From: an uncultured beta proteobacterium
Lineage (GTDB): Bacteria > Pseudomonadota > Gammaproteobacteria > Burkholderiales > Burkholderiaceae_C
DNA length: 7,902 bases
Assembly (NCBI GenBank): GCA_903870955.1
Contig: CAIQEX010000025.1
Span: forward strand, 1 to 7,902
Direction of reading: 5' to 3'
Below are positions 1-6,302 of this stretch, one piece after another. The position numbers and the translations under genes are program-made. Position 1 is the stretch's first letter; each line of letters begins with the position of its first letter. A model generated the notes under the pieces. It did no database searches. It saw nothing but the letters and a program-made list of their open reading frames with translations, and was not told the DNA's origin.

Positions 1-58
1 CCTTCGCTTTGGCCGTTACGGCTTTGGACTTGGGGTCTTTCCCGGATTTGGCATTCAC
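1..58 (-). CDS. N-terminal fragment of a Lys/Ala/Ser-rich protein, possibly DksA (partial, runs off the left edge)
   Basis: A minus-strand frame stays open to the window edge. I chose GTG at 58-56 as the start because AGGAGA (complement of 65-70) lies exactly 6 nt upstream, one of the two best Shine-Dalgarno matches in the window. The 19 visible residues are rich in Lys, Ala and Ser (V/M-N-A-K-S-G-K-D-P-K...), typical of a disordered basic N-terminus. Betaproteobacterial DksA proteins often carry such an extension, and in related Burkholderiales a dksA gene often sits next to a CobW-type GTPase; that part is recalled context, not seen here, because no zinc finger or coiled coil lies inside the window. 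The same frame continues upstream to an ATG at 229-227 (M-A-G-S-G-M...), also preceded by a usable AAGGTG, so a longer N-terminus is possible. Other Lys/Ala-rich proteins (histone H1-like, for instance) would look the same over this length. Confidence 0.5.
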   Translation of the reverse strand, partial: MNAKSGKDPKSKAVTAKAK

Positions 59-294
59 TTTGTCTCTCCTGGTGGAACTCGCCCGCGTGTCTTTCGTGAC
101 GCTTTGGGCCTCGACTGGTTCTTTTGATGAGTCGTTGCGTGGTGTTTCTTCGGCGCGCGAGTGTACAGGTTTCGCAATTGGAAAACCCATCAGTTGCAAA
201 ATCGAGACAATCATTCCACTCCCCGCCATGATCCATCACCTTCACAATTCGCGGCACTTTGTCACCCTGCTAACACGGCACCATTAAACACTGC
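59..294 (-). other. Leader / intergenic stretch between the CobW GTPase and the left-edge gene
   Basis: This 236-nt stretch separates the stop of the GTPase gene from the GTG of the next minus-strand gene. I see no clear rho-independent terminator, tRNA or sigma-70 promoter with both boxes in good register. Two minus-strand frames are open through much of it: one from ATG 229, in frame with the downstream gene, and one from ATG 236, in another frame and with unconvincing composition. It is best treated as a long 5' leader that may hold the downstream gene's promoter, or as coding if the ATG at 229 is the true start. Confidence 0.4.
65..70 (-). promoter_or_regulatory. Ribosome binding site AGGAGA that decides the start of the left-edge gene
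   Basis: On the minus strand AGGAGA is followed by the 6-nt spacer GACAAA and then GTG. Most other genes in this window have weak Shine-Dalgarno sequences, so this match argues for the GTG start over the ATG 171 nt upstream in the same frame. Confidence 0.55.
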
Positions 295-1359
295 CTAAGC
301 CAAAGATTGCTCCAGGCCCTGCAACAAAATATCTTTGGGCAGGTCGATGCCAATAAACACCATTTTGCTATTACGCACCTCCCCTTCTGCCCAAGGGGGA
401 CCCAAATCGCTGCCCATGAGTTGGTGCACACCCTGAAAGATCACTTTCCGCTCGGTTCCCACCATGTGCAAAACACCCTTGTAACGCAGCATGCGCGGGC
501 CATAAATGTTGACCACGGCACCCAGGAAATCCTCCAGCTTGGCGGCATCAAAGGCACGCTCTGACTTGAAGACGAAACTCTTTACATCGTCATCGTGGTG
601 ATGGTGGTGACCATGCCCGTGGTCATCGTGCGCGTGGGACGGATGGTCGCAGTGCACTCCATGCGCATGGTCATGGTCGTGACCTTCGTGGTCATGTGTG
701 TCTTCCGTCAGAAAGTCCGGGTCGATATCCAGCTTGGCGTTCAGATTAAAGCCGCGCAGGTCAAACACCTCACTCAGAGCCACCTCGCCAAAATGCACGG
801 CGCGCTGCGGAGCGCGGGGGTTCATGTGCTTCACGCGGTGCATCAGTGCGTCAAGGTCCTCCTTGGACACCAAATCTGCCTTGCTAATGAATATCTGGTC
901 GGCGAACCCGACCTGGCGACGCGCCTCCTGCCGGTCATTGAGTTGCTGTTCGGCGTGTTTGGCATCCACCAGGGTCAAGATCGAGTCCAGTAAATAGGAC
1001 TCGGCCACCTCATCGTCCATAAAGAAAGTCTGCGCCACCGGGCCGGGGTCGGCCAGACCAGTGGTCTCGATGACAACACGCTCAAAATCCAGCTCGCCTT
1101 TGCGCCGTTTTTCGGCCAGATCACGCAAAGTGGCACGCAAGTCTTCACGAATGGTGCAGCAGATGCAGCCATTGCTCATCTGGATGATCTGTTCGTTGGT
1201 GTCGCTGACCAGAATATCGCTATCGATGTTTTCTTCGCCGAACTCGTTCTCGATGACCGCAATCTTCTGACCGTGCGCCTCGGCCAGCACGCGCTTGAGC
1301 AGCGTAGTTTTGCCCGAACCCAGAAAGCCGGTCAGGATGGTCGCGGGAATAAGAGACAT
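295..1359 (-). CDS. CobW/COG0523 family G3E GTPase with His-rich metal-binding loop
   Basis: This is a 354-residue P-loop GTPase of the G3E metallochaperone class (CobW, YjiA, ZNG1/ZigA relatives), cytosolic, thought to use GTP to deliver a metal such as zinc or cobalt to client proteins. Visible motifs in order: Walker A GFLGSGKT (residues 11-18), the family signature CxCC (C65, C67, C68) that binds metal, Walker B-like ETTG (98-101), the base-recognition variant SKAD (159-162), a His/Asp-rich segment at about 221-255 with 17 His plus one Cys, and a C-terminal CobW_C domain (about 260-354). I start at ATG 1359, because P-A-T-I-L-T-G-F then begins as usual for the family; a TTG at 1410 would add 17 residues but has no Shine-Dalgarno. 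It lies 68 nt after rlmI on the same strand and may end the dapF-led run. The subfamily and metal cannot be fixed from sequence alone. Confidence 0.93.
   Translation of the reverse strand: MSLIPATILTGFLGSGKTTLLKRVLAEAHGQKIAVIENEFGEENIDSDILVSDTNEQIIQMSNGCICCTIREDLRATLRDLAEKRRKGELDFERVVIETTGLADPGPVAQTFFMDDEVAESYLLDSILTLVDAKHAEQQLNDRQEARRQVGFADQIFISKADLVSKEDLDALMHRVKHMNPRAPQRAVHFGEVALSEVFDLRGFNLNAKLDIDPDFLTEDTHDHEGHDHDHAHGVHCDHPSHAHDDHGHGHHHHHDDDVKSFVFKSERAFDAAKLEDFLGAVVNIYGPRMLRYKGVLHMVGTERKVIFQGVHQLMGSDLGPPWAEGEVRNSKMVFIGIDLPKDILLQGLEQSLA
595..696 (-). repeat. His/Asp/Gly low-complexity segment inside the CobW GTPase
   Basis: The codons here are mostly CAC/CAT, GAC/GAT and GGC, giving alternating H-D, H-G and H-A dipeptides and a run of five His near the end (plus-strand complement around 595-609). 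Such loops join the GTPase and CobW_C domains and chelate Zn, Co or Ni. The imperfect trinucleotide and hexanucleotide repetition could also slip, so length variation between strains is likely. Confidence 0.8.
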
Positions 1360-1427
1360 GGTGCTTGGAATCCAAAAATCAGCAGGTGGGGAGTTTAGCT
1401 GGCTATTCAAGAGGGGGGCTTACGGAC

Positions 1428-2609
1428 TTATCTGCGCATTACCACGAGGCCTTTGAGGTACTCGCCTTCGGGGAAGGCGATGGTCATGGGGTGGTCAGGC
1501 GCGCCGCCCATGCGCTCGGTGATGAAGCCGTCCACGCCGGCATCGGAGCCGGCACCGGCCACGATTTTGTGGAACAGATCGGCGCTGATACCGCCGGAAC
1601 AGGAATAGGTGAACAACACACCGCCGGGCTCCAGTAATTTGAAGGCCAGGCGGTTGATGTCTTTGTAAGCACGCGCAGCCCGTTCCGCATGGGCTACGGT
1701 GGGCGCAAATTTGGGCGGATCGAGAATGATGGCGTCAAAAGTGCGGCCTTGCTGGCCAAACTGACGCAGCGACGCATTGACATCCGCATCCATCCAGGTG
1801 GCACGGCTGGCCTCAAAACCATTGAGCGCGACATTGGCGGCCCCCAGTTCCAGCGCAGGCGCGCTGGAATCAATCGAGGTGACATGCCCGGCACCGCCAC
1901 TCAGGGCCGCGACGCTGAAACCCCCGGTGTAACAAAAGCAGTTGAGTACGTTTTGAAACTTCAGCCGCCTGGTGTAGCTCGCGAACTTGTGGCGGCTATC
2001 GCGCTGATCCAGGTAGAAGCCGGTCTTGTGACCGGTGGCAATGCTTAGGTGCAGCTTCCAGTCATGCTCCTGCAGCACCAGGTCGGTCGCACCCTCGCCG
2101 CGCAACCAGCCCGTTTGCTCGGTCAAACCTTCGAGCGTGCGGCTACTTGCGTCTGAGCGTTCATAGAGTTTGCGCAAACCAGTCTCGGCCAGCAGGGCAT
2201 CGGCAATAACGTCTTTCCAGCGCTCAACACCGGCCGAGGTGAACTGCGCCACCAGCGTATCGCCATAGCGGTCCACGATCAGCCCCGGCAGTCCGTCGGA
2301 CTCGCCATGGATCAGTCGTGCGCCGTCACTGTGGATATCGAAGCGCGAGCGCGCCTGCACCGCTTTGGCAATGCTTGCCTGAAAGAAGCCTTCGTCGATG
2401 CGCTGCTTTTCGTCAAAGCTCCACATCCGGGCGCGAATTTTGGAAGTCGGGCTGAACGCCGCCCAGCCCAAAAACTGCCCTTCAGCAGATTCCACACGGA
2501 CCGTTTCACCACTATCCCCGCCGCCTTTGGCGATGGCAGACTCAAATATCCAGGGGTGGCGACGCAACAGGGAGCGCTCTTTACCGGCGCGCAGACGAAT
2601 CATTTTCAT
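1428..2609 (-). CDS. rlmI: 23S rRNA (cytosine-1962-C5)-methyltransferase RlmI-like
   Basis: This 393-residue class I SAM-dependent methyltransferase is close to the length of E. coli RlmI (about 396), which methylates C1962 of 23S rRNA. An N-terminal PUA-like RNA-binding region (about 1-75, starting M-K-M-I-R-L with the H-P-W-I-F motif at 18-22) is followed by the linker domain with KTGFYLDQR (195-203). The Rossmann SAM site has CFCYTGGFS (about 224-232) and acidic D247. The catalytic motif DPPKF (297-301) and TYSCSG (334-339), with the conserved Cys337, are present. ATG 2609 is preferred; an in-frame ATG at 2603 is an alternative. The gene starts 24 nt after the xerC stop. Its ribosome binding site is poor: AAGGGG lies about 14 nt upstream. 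All expected catalytic elements are intact. Paralogues of this COG1092 family exist, so the exact target base is inferred. Confidence 0.92.
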   Translation of the reverse strand: MKMIRLRAGKERSLLRRHPWIFESAIAKGGGDSGETVRVESAEGQFLGWAAFSPTSKIRARMWSFDEKQRIDEGFFQASIAKAVQARSRFDIHSDGARLIHGESDGLPGLIVDRYGDTLVAQFTSAGVERWKDVIADALLAETGLRKLYERSDASSRTLEGLTEQTGWLRGEGATDLVLQEHDWKLHLSIATGHKTGFYLDQRDSRHKFASYTRRLKFQNVLNCFCYTGGFSVAALSGGAGHVTSIDSSAPALELGAANVALNGFEASRATWMDADVNASLRQFGQQGRTFDAIILDPPKFAPTVAHAERAARAYKDINRLAFKLLEPGGVLFTYSCSGGISADLFHKIVAGAGSDAGVDGFITERMGGAPDHPMTIAFPEGEYLKGLVVMRR

Positions 2610-2633
2610 GGGCGCTATTGTCGCCCCTTGGCG

Positions 2634-3602
2634 TTAGGGCTTCGGTTTACCTTTGAGGTGCGCCCGCGGATGTGCCGCGTCATAGGCTTTGGCCAGATGC
2701 TGGAAGTCCAGCCGCGTGTAGACCTGGGTCGTGGTGATGTTGGCGTGACCCAGCAACTCCTGCACGGCACGCAGGTCGCCGCTGCTTTGCAACACATGGC
2801 TGGCAAAGCTGTGGCGCAGCATGTGCGGGTGCACCGGGGTCACCACGCCGGCTTGCAGGCTGCGGCGACGCAGGCGCTGCCAGACCGATTGAGCCGTCAG
2901 GCGTGTGCCATTGCGGCCATTGAAAAGGGCACGGGCTGCGTCCGCCTGGGTAGCATGTACAGGCAAGGCCTGCGCGGTGCCCATGGGGCCGCGCAGCGCC
3001 AACCAGCGCTCCAGCGCGGCGATAGCGGTCTTGCCAACCGGCACGGTGCGGCGTTTAGAGCCTTTACCCAGCACATGGGCTTCAGCGGCCTGCAGATCGA
3101 CCCATCCGCGCGCCGTGCTGCTGGCTTCCACATCCAGGCCAATGAGTTCGCCTACGCGCAGACCACTGCCGTAGAGCAACTCCACCATGGCACAGTCGCG
3201 CGCCTCCAGCCAGGGGTCGTCATCACTTTGAAAATCGGCAAACTGGACGGCATCGTCCACACCCAGCGCCTTGGGCAGTGGCTTGGGGGCCTTGGGCGAC
3301 CGCACGTCCTGCACCGGGTTGCTGGCCACCAGCCCCTGGCGGCCAAGCCAGGCATAAAACCCGCGCCAACCCGAGAGAATTAAAGCGATGCCCCGGCCAC
3401 TGCGCCCACCGCTGTGCATCTGGGCCACCCAGCGGCGGATGTGCGGGTTGCGCACCGCCAGCAGGTCTACCGAAGCCTGTGCCGCGTAACGTTGAAGCTT
3501 GCCTAAATCGAGCGCGTACAACTCCACCGTGCGGGATGCCAGACGCTTTTCGACACGCACATACTCCAGGTACTTTTCGACCAGAGCCGTGGCTTCGGGC
3601 AT
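2634..3602 (-). CDS. xerC: Tyrosine recombinase XerC
   Basis: A site-specific recombinase that, with XerD, resolves chromosome dimers at dif under FtsK control. At 322 residues it is slightly longer than the usual 295-310. The N-terminal SAM-like core-binding domain covers about 3-95 (E-K-Y-L-E-Y-V-R-V-E-K-R start), and the catalytic domain about 105-310. The full active site is visible: R149 in SGLRVGE, Lys in GKGSK (K180), H260 and R263 in HPHMLRH, H286 in LGHAN and the nucleophile Y295 in QVYTR. The gap between R149 and K180 is several residues longer than in E. coli XerC/XerD, explaining part of the extra length. I chose ATG 3602 because it begins the conserved fold; the open frame extends much further upstream but overlaps the DUF484 gene. 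It starts 20 nt after the DUF484 stop, matching the widely conserved dapF-DUF484-xerC arrangement, which favours XerC over XerD. Confidence 0.95.
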   Translation of the reverse strand: MPEATALVEKYLEYVRVEKRLASRTVELYALDLGKLQRYAAQASVDLLAVRNPHIRRWVAQMHSGGRSGRGIALILSGWRGFYAWLGRQGLVASNPVQDVRSPKAPKPLPKALGVDDAVQFADFQSDDDPWLEARDCAMVELLYGSGLRVGELIGLDVEASSTARGWVDLQAAEAHVLGKGSKRRTVPVGKTAIAALERWLALRGPMGTAQALPVHATQADAARALFNGRNGTRLTAQSVWQRLRRRSLQAGVVTPVHPHMLRHSFASHVLQSSGDLRAVQELLGHANITTTQVYTRLDFQHLAKAYDAAHPRAHLKGKPKP

Positions 3603-3622
3603 GGACGTCAGCTTGGACGGCC

Positions 3623-4321
3623 TTAACGCAGCCGGGAGAGCGCCGCGCTGGCCAACTCGCCGATACGGGCCAAAAAGTCGGTGCCCATGCCACTGGTGAA
3701 GCGCTGGGCATCGCTGGAGGCCAGCACCAACAAACCAAAAGCCGGGGTATTCGCGCCGCCCGTGCCCAAACGCAAAGGAATCAGGGCCAGCGAGGTAATG
3801 GCCTGCGGCGAGTCCAGCCAACTGACCGACTCAAAGCCGGTGTTCAAGCCACAAAATGGTTCGGTCAGGGAAGAGGCAAACAGTTTCACGTCCTCGCTTA
3901 CCGGATGTGCATAGGGTTCGTCGGCATACGCTGCATCGACATCCCACAGGCGCAAACCAACTTGCGGCACCGCAAATTGCAGTTCGATATCGCGGGCCAT
4001 TTGCTTTGGCAGTTGACTCAGTTCACCGTCCTGCAACAGGCTTCCGGCCCAGCGCAGAATTTTGTTGGACAAGATCACGTTGTCATTGCCATTGCGCATC
4101 ATCTCCATGATGCGCTGCTCGAGTAGTTTGATTTTTTCGCGCAGCATTTCAGCCTGCCGCTCCTGCAAACTGACCGCCCGGTTGCCGTGTGGGCTGGTCA
4201 GTTGCACCGCCGCCAGCAGTTCGGCGTGGCGCAAGAAAAAATCAGGCGTATTGGCCAGGTAGTTGGCAATGTCGTCTTCGGTGATCGGATTCGCCAGCGC
4301 TTGGTTCAGGGGGTTGCTCAT
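3623..4321 (-). CDS. DUF484 family protein (GAF-like)
   Basis: This 232-residue protein has the length and order of the DUF484 family (YigA-like), usually encoded between dapF and xerC. Residues about 14-45 form the family's N-terminal helical motif (I-A-N-Y-L-A-N-T-P-D-F-F). Residues about 50-77 are a charged helix with Glu/Gln/Arg heptads and probable coiled coil (L-Q-E-R-Q...R-I-M-E-M-M-R-N). The remainder, about 85-230, resembles a GAF-type sensing fold, with a late F-G-L-L-V-L-A-S-S strand followed by D-A-Q-R-F-T-S-G-M-G-T-D-F-L. No signal peptide or membrane segment is apparent. Its molecular function is not established. ATG 4321 is chosen because the conserved N-terminus follows directly; the Shine-Dalgarno is weak. 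It lies 58 nt downstream of dapF. Confidence 0.9.
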   Translation of the reverse strand: MSNPLNQALANPITEDDIANYLANTPDFFLRHAELLAAVQLTSPHGNRAVSLQERQAEMLREKIKLLEQRIMEMMRNGNDNVILSNKILRWAGSLLQDGELSQLPKQMARDIELQFAVPQVGLRLWDVDAAYADEPYAHPVSEDVKLFASSLTEPFCGLNTGFESVSWLDSPQAITSLALIPLRLGTGGANTPAFGLLVLASSDAQRFTSGMGTDFLARIGELASAALSRLR

Positions 4322-4363
4322 GGAAGCTCAATCAAAGTAAATAGGAGAAATGCGATTCATCGG

Positions 4364-4383
4364 TCGATGTCAGTCGACGTCAA
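4364..4383. repeat. Tandem 10-bp direct repeat at the end of dapF
   Basis: TCGATGTCAG at 4364-4373 is followed at once by TCGACGTCAA at 4374-4383, two mismatches in ten. It overlaps the dapF stop codon (4380-4382). Inside it, GTCGA (4363-4367) and TCGAC (4374-4378) can pair around a 6-nt loop. No T-run follows, so it is not a canonical terminator. Confidence 0.4.
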
Positions 4384-5255
4384 TCGGCGAGATTGTCGGG
4401 CACGTCGATCTGACCGCGAAACACGGTGGTGGCCGGACCGGTCATGAGCACGGGCGCGTCGCCACCGGCCCAGGCAATTGTCAGCACGCCACCACGGGTG
4501 TGCACGTCCACTTGGGGCGCCAGCAGGCCGAGTCGAATGCCCGCCGCCACGGCAGCGCAGGCACCTGAACCGCAAGCCAAGGTTTCACCTACGCCGCGCT
4601 CATAGACGCGCAGGCGAATGCTGTCGCGCGACTGCACCTGCATAAAACCCACGTTGACGCCCTGCGTAAAGCGCGGATTGGCTTGAACGCCTGGCCCCAG
4701 CGTTGCCACCGCAGCCGTGTCCACATCAGGGACCTGGATCACGGCATGTGGATTGCCCATGGAAACCGTTGCGAGCAACACTTCAGTTGAGGCGCCCGCG
4801 GGTAAAACCGACCAGTTTCCCCAATCGCCTTGGGGCTGAAGCTGCAGGCCGCTGGCATCAAAGGCCAGGTCTTGTGGTTCAAAACCCGGCGCTCCCATGT
4901 CAACGGTCACGCGCCCATCGGGGGTAATGCGCGGTGCGATGACCCCTTTCATGGTTTGTACGCGCAAGGTGTCCTTGCTGCTGAGGCCGTTGTCCCGCAC
5001 AAAACGTGCAAAGCAGCGCGCACCATTGCCGCACTGTTCCACTTCGCGGCCATCGGCGTTGTGGATCACGTATTCAAAGTCAATGCCGTCTGCCGGAGAC
5101 GGGCGCACCGTGAGAATCTGGTCCGCACCGACGCCGAAATGGCGGTCGCCCAGAAATCGGTATTGCGCCGTTGTCAGGCCGAAGCGGCCGCGGGTCTCAT
5201 CGAGCACAACAAAGTCGTTTCCCGCACCCTGCATTTTGGTAAATGGAATTCGCAT
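4380..5255 (-). CDS. dapF: Diaminopimelate epimerase
   Basis: Diaminopimelate epimerase converts LL- to meso-diaminopimelate, the last step before lysine and a building block of peptidoglycan, using two cysteines without a cofactor. The 291-residue product begins with the family's start [15 protein letters not shown]. The first catalytic Cys is C75 in EQCGNGARC and the second is C228 in ACGSGAC, each in its conserved signature; N168 and H170 (MGNPH) and the E219-R220 pair also match the active site. The length is slightly above the E. coli enzyme (274). The open frame extends upstream to 5624, but that part overlaps the divergent hydrolase gene and lacks homology-like sequence, so ATG 5255 is the start. 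There is no Shine-Dalgarno, and a GATAAT hexamer ends 7 nt before the ATG. It heads the minus-strand run dapF-DUF484-xerC-rlmI-GTPase. Confidence 0.96.
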   Translation of the reverse strand: MRIPFTKMQGAGNDFVVLDETRGRFGLTTAQYRFLGDRHFGVGADQILTVRPSPADGIDFEYVIHNADGREVEQCGNGARCFARFVRDNGLSSKDTLRVQTMKGVIAPRITPDGRVTVDMGAPGFEPQDLAFDASGLQLQPQGDWGNWSVLPAGASTEVLLATVSMGNPHAVIQVPDVDTAAVATLGPGVQANPRFTQGVNVGFMQVQSRDSIRLRVYERGVGETLACGSGACAAVAAGIRLGLLAPQVDVHTRGGVLTIAWAGGDAPVLMTGPATTVFRGQIDVPDNLAD

Positions 5256-5262
5256 AGCCGCA

Positions 5263-5268
5263 ATTATC
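5263..5268 (-). promoter_or_regulatory. Candidate -10 box (GATAAT) for dapF
   Basis: On the minus strand GATAAT differs from TATAAT at one position and ends 7 nt before the dapF ATG, so transcription would begin at or next to the A of the start codon. No good -35 hexamer lies 16-18 nt upstream. It is a weak single-box prediction in a 66-nt divergent gap. Confidence 0.35.
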
Positions 5269-5321
5269 CGCTGACACCAGAAAGGAACGCGTTCAGCGCG
5301 CAGCCCGCATTTGGTTGCAAA

Positions 5322-6302
5322 ATGGGCCGCATGCCCAGACTCTCGCAAACCCTCCATCCCGAAGTGGGCCCCGTACCCGCGCCAGCCGATTGGCAGACCG
5401 ACACACCTGTCTTTATCCTGAAAAACGTGCAGCGCCTGACCGCGCCCAACCCCGGTGTGATGACGGGCCCAGGCACCAATAGCTACCTGGTGGGCGATGC
5501 CCAAAGCGGCTTTATCGCCATAGACCCGGGTCCCGCCGATGCTGACCATGTGCAACGCCTCTGGCAGGCCGCCTGCTTTCCCGATGGAAGCGGTGGCAAT
5601 ATCAGCATGATTGTGTGTACCCACTCACATCCCGACCACTCCCCAGGTGCAAAGCCTTTGCAGTTGCTATGCGCTATGGGTGATCGGAGCGCGGAGAATC
5701 TGGTGACGCCCGCTGCTCCTGCCATCCTGGGCTTGCCCTCGGCAACCACGGCGCGCGCCGCCAGCGCCTTCACACCCGACCAAGCAGTGGAAAACGGCCA
5801 AGTCTTGCGGCTTGGGCCAGCCGCCTCACATGGCGAAATGCATAGTTTGCGTGTGATCTTTACGCCGGGCCACGCGGCCAACCATGTGTGCTTGCTGCTG
5901 GAAGAGGACGGACTGCTGTTTTCGGGTGACCACATATTGAACGGCAGTACCACGGTGATTGACCAGCCGGATGGTCATATGGGTGACTACCTGCATTCGT
6001 TGGATGTGCTGACAGCCCAATGCACCGAGATGCAGGTGGGATTCATCTTGCCGGCCCACGGTCATGTCATTGCCGACCCTTTAGGTACCATCGCGCACCT
6101 GAAGAATCATCGTTTGCGGCGTGAAGCCAAAATCGAAGCGGTGATGCAGGCCAACCCCAATGGCGACCCCGATCAGTGGCTGCCCTTGGCCTACGACGAC
6201 GTGGACCCCAGGCTCTGGCCCGTCGCCAAGCGTTCCCTGCTCGCCCATGTGGAACACCTACAACAATTGCAAACCCCTTCCAATGAATCGAGCGCACCAT
6301 GA
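5322..6302 (+). CDS. MBL-fold metallo-hydrolase, LACTB2-like with BLACT winged-helix tail
   Basis: A 326-residue cytosolic metallo-beta-lactamase-fold protein. The family start [11 protein letters not shown] (48-58) and the strand F-I-A-I-D-P-G (64-70) are followed by the metal motif THSHPDH with H101, H103, D105 and H106. The remaining ligands fit H184 (FTPGHAANH), D203 (FSGDH) and H246 (LPAHGHVI), so two metal ions should bind. The C-terminal region, about 260-315, fits the BLACT winged helix of LACTB2 and related hydrolases (R-L-R-R-E-A-K-I, then [11 protein letters not shown]). Human LACTB2 is a single-strand-specific endoribonuclease; bacterial relatives are mostly annotated only as hydrolases, so the substrate is unknown. 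ATG 5322 is the first in frame after the divergent gap; ATG 5331 would remove three residues. Both have weak ribosome binding sites. The stop overlaps the next gene's ATG (ATGA). Confidence 0.9.
   Translation: MGRMPRLSQTLHPEVGPVPAPADWQTDTPVFILKNVQRLTAPNPGVMTGPGTNSYLVGDAQSGFIAIDPGPADADHVQRLWQAACFPDGSGGNISMIVCTHSHPDHSPGAKPLQLLCAMGDRSAENLVTPAAPAILGLPSATTARAASAFTPDQAVENGQVLRLGPAASHGEMHSLRVIFTPGHAANHVCLLLEEDGLLFSGDHILNGSTTVIDQPDGHMGDYLHSLDVLTAQCTEMQVGFILPAHGHVIADPLGTIAHLKNHRLRREAKIEAVMQANPNGDPDQWLPLAYDDVDPRLWPVAKRSLLAHVEHLQQLQTPSNESSAP

Noticed and set aside
595..993. Plus-strand frame with a Val/Met-rich hydrophobic N-terminus that looks like a membrane protein
   Set aside because: The hydrophobic run is only the complement of the His-codon-rich tract of the GTPase.
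2307..3383. Long plus-strand open frame (358 codons) opposite xerC and rlmI
   Set aside because: It is antisense to two well-supported genes; its composition is an artefact of GC-rich codon use and shows no recognisable domain.
3603..3821. Upstream extension of the xerC frame
   Set aside because: It overlaps the DUF484 gene in another frame and does not resemble the recombinase N-terminus.
3278..4126. Plus-strand open frame (282 codons) opposite xerC/DUF484
   Set aside because: Shadow of the minus-strand genes, without a credible start or domain.
4342..4568. Plus-strand AGGAG followed by ATG at 4350 with a 72-codon frame
   Set aside because: The spacing to the ATG is too short and the frame runs antisense into dapF; chance match.
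5256..5275. Resemblance of the dapF upstream sequence (AGCGGATAATT) to the lac operator core
   Set aside because: Too short, no second half-site, and no LacI-type regulator nearby; coincidence with a -10-like box.
4830..5321. Upstream extension of the hydrolase frame
   Set aside because: It lies antisense to dapF and carries no MBL-like sequence; the family fold starts after ATG 5322.
5256..5624. Upstream extension of the dapF frame
   Set aside because: It overlaps the hydrolase gene, and the canonical DapF N-terminus starts exactly at ATG 5255.
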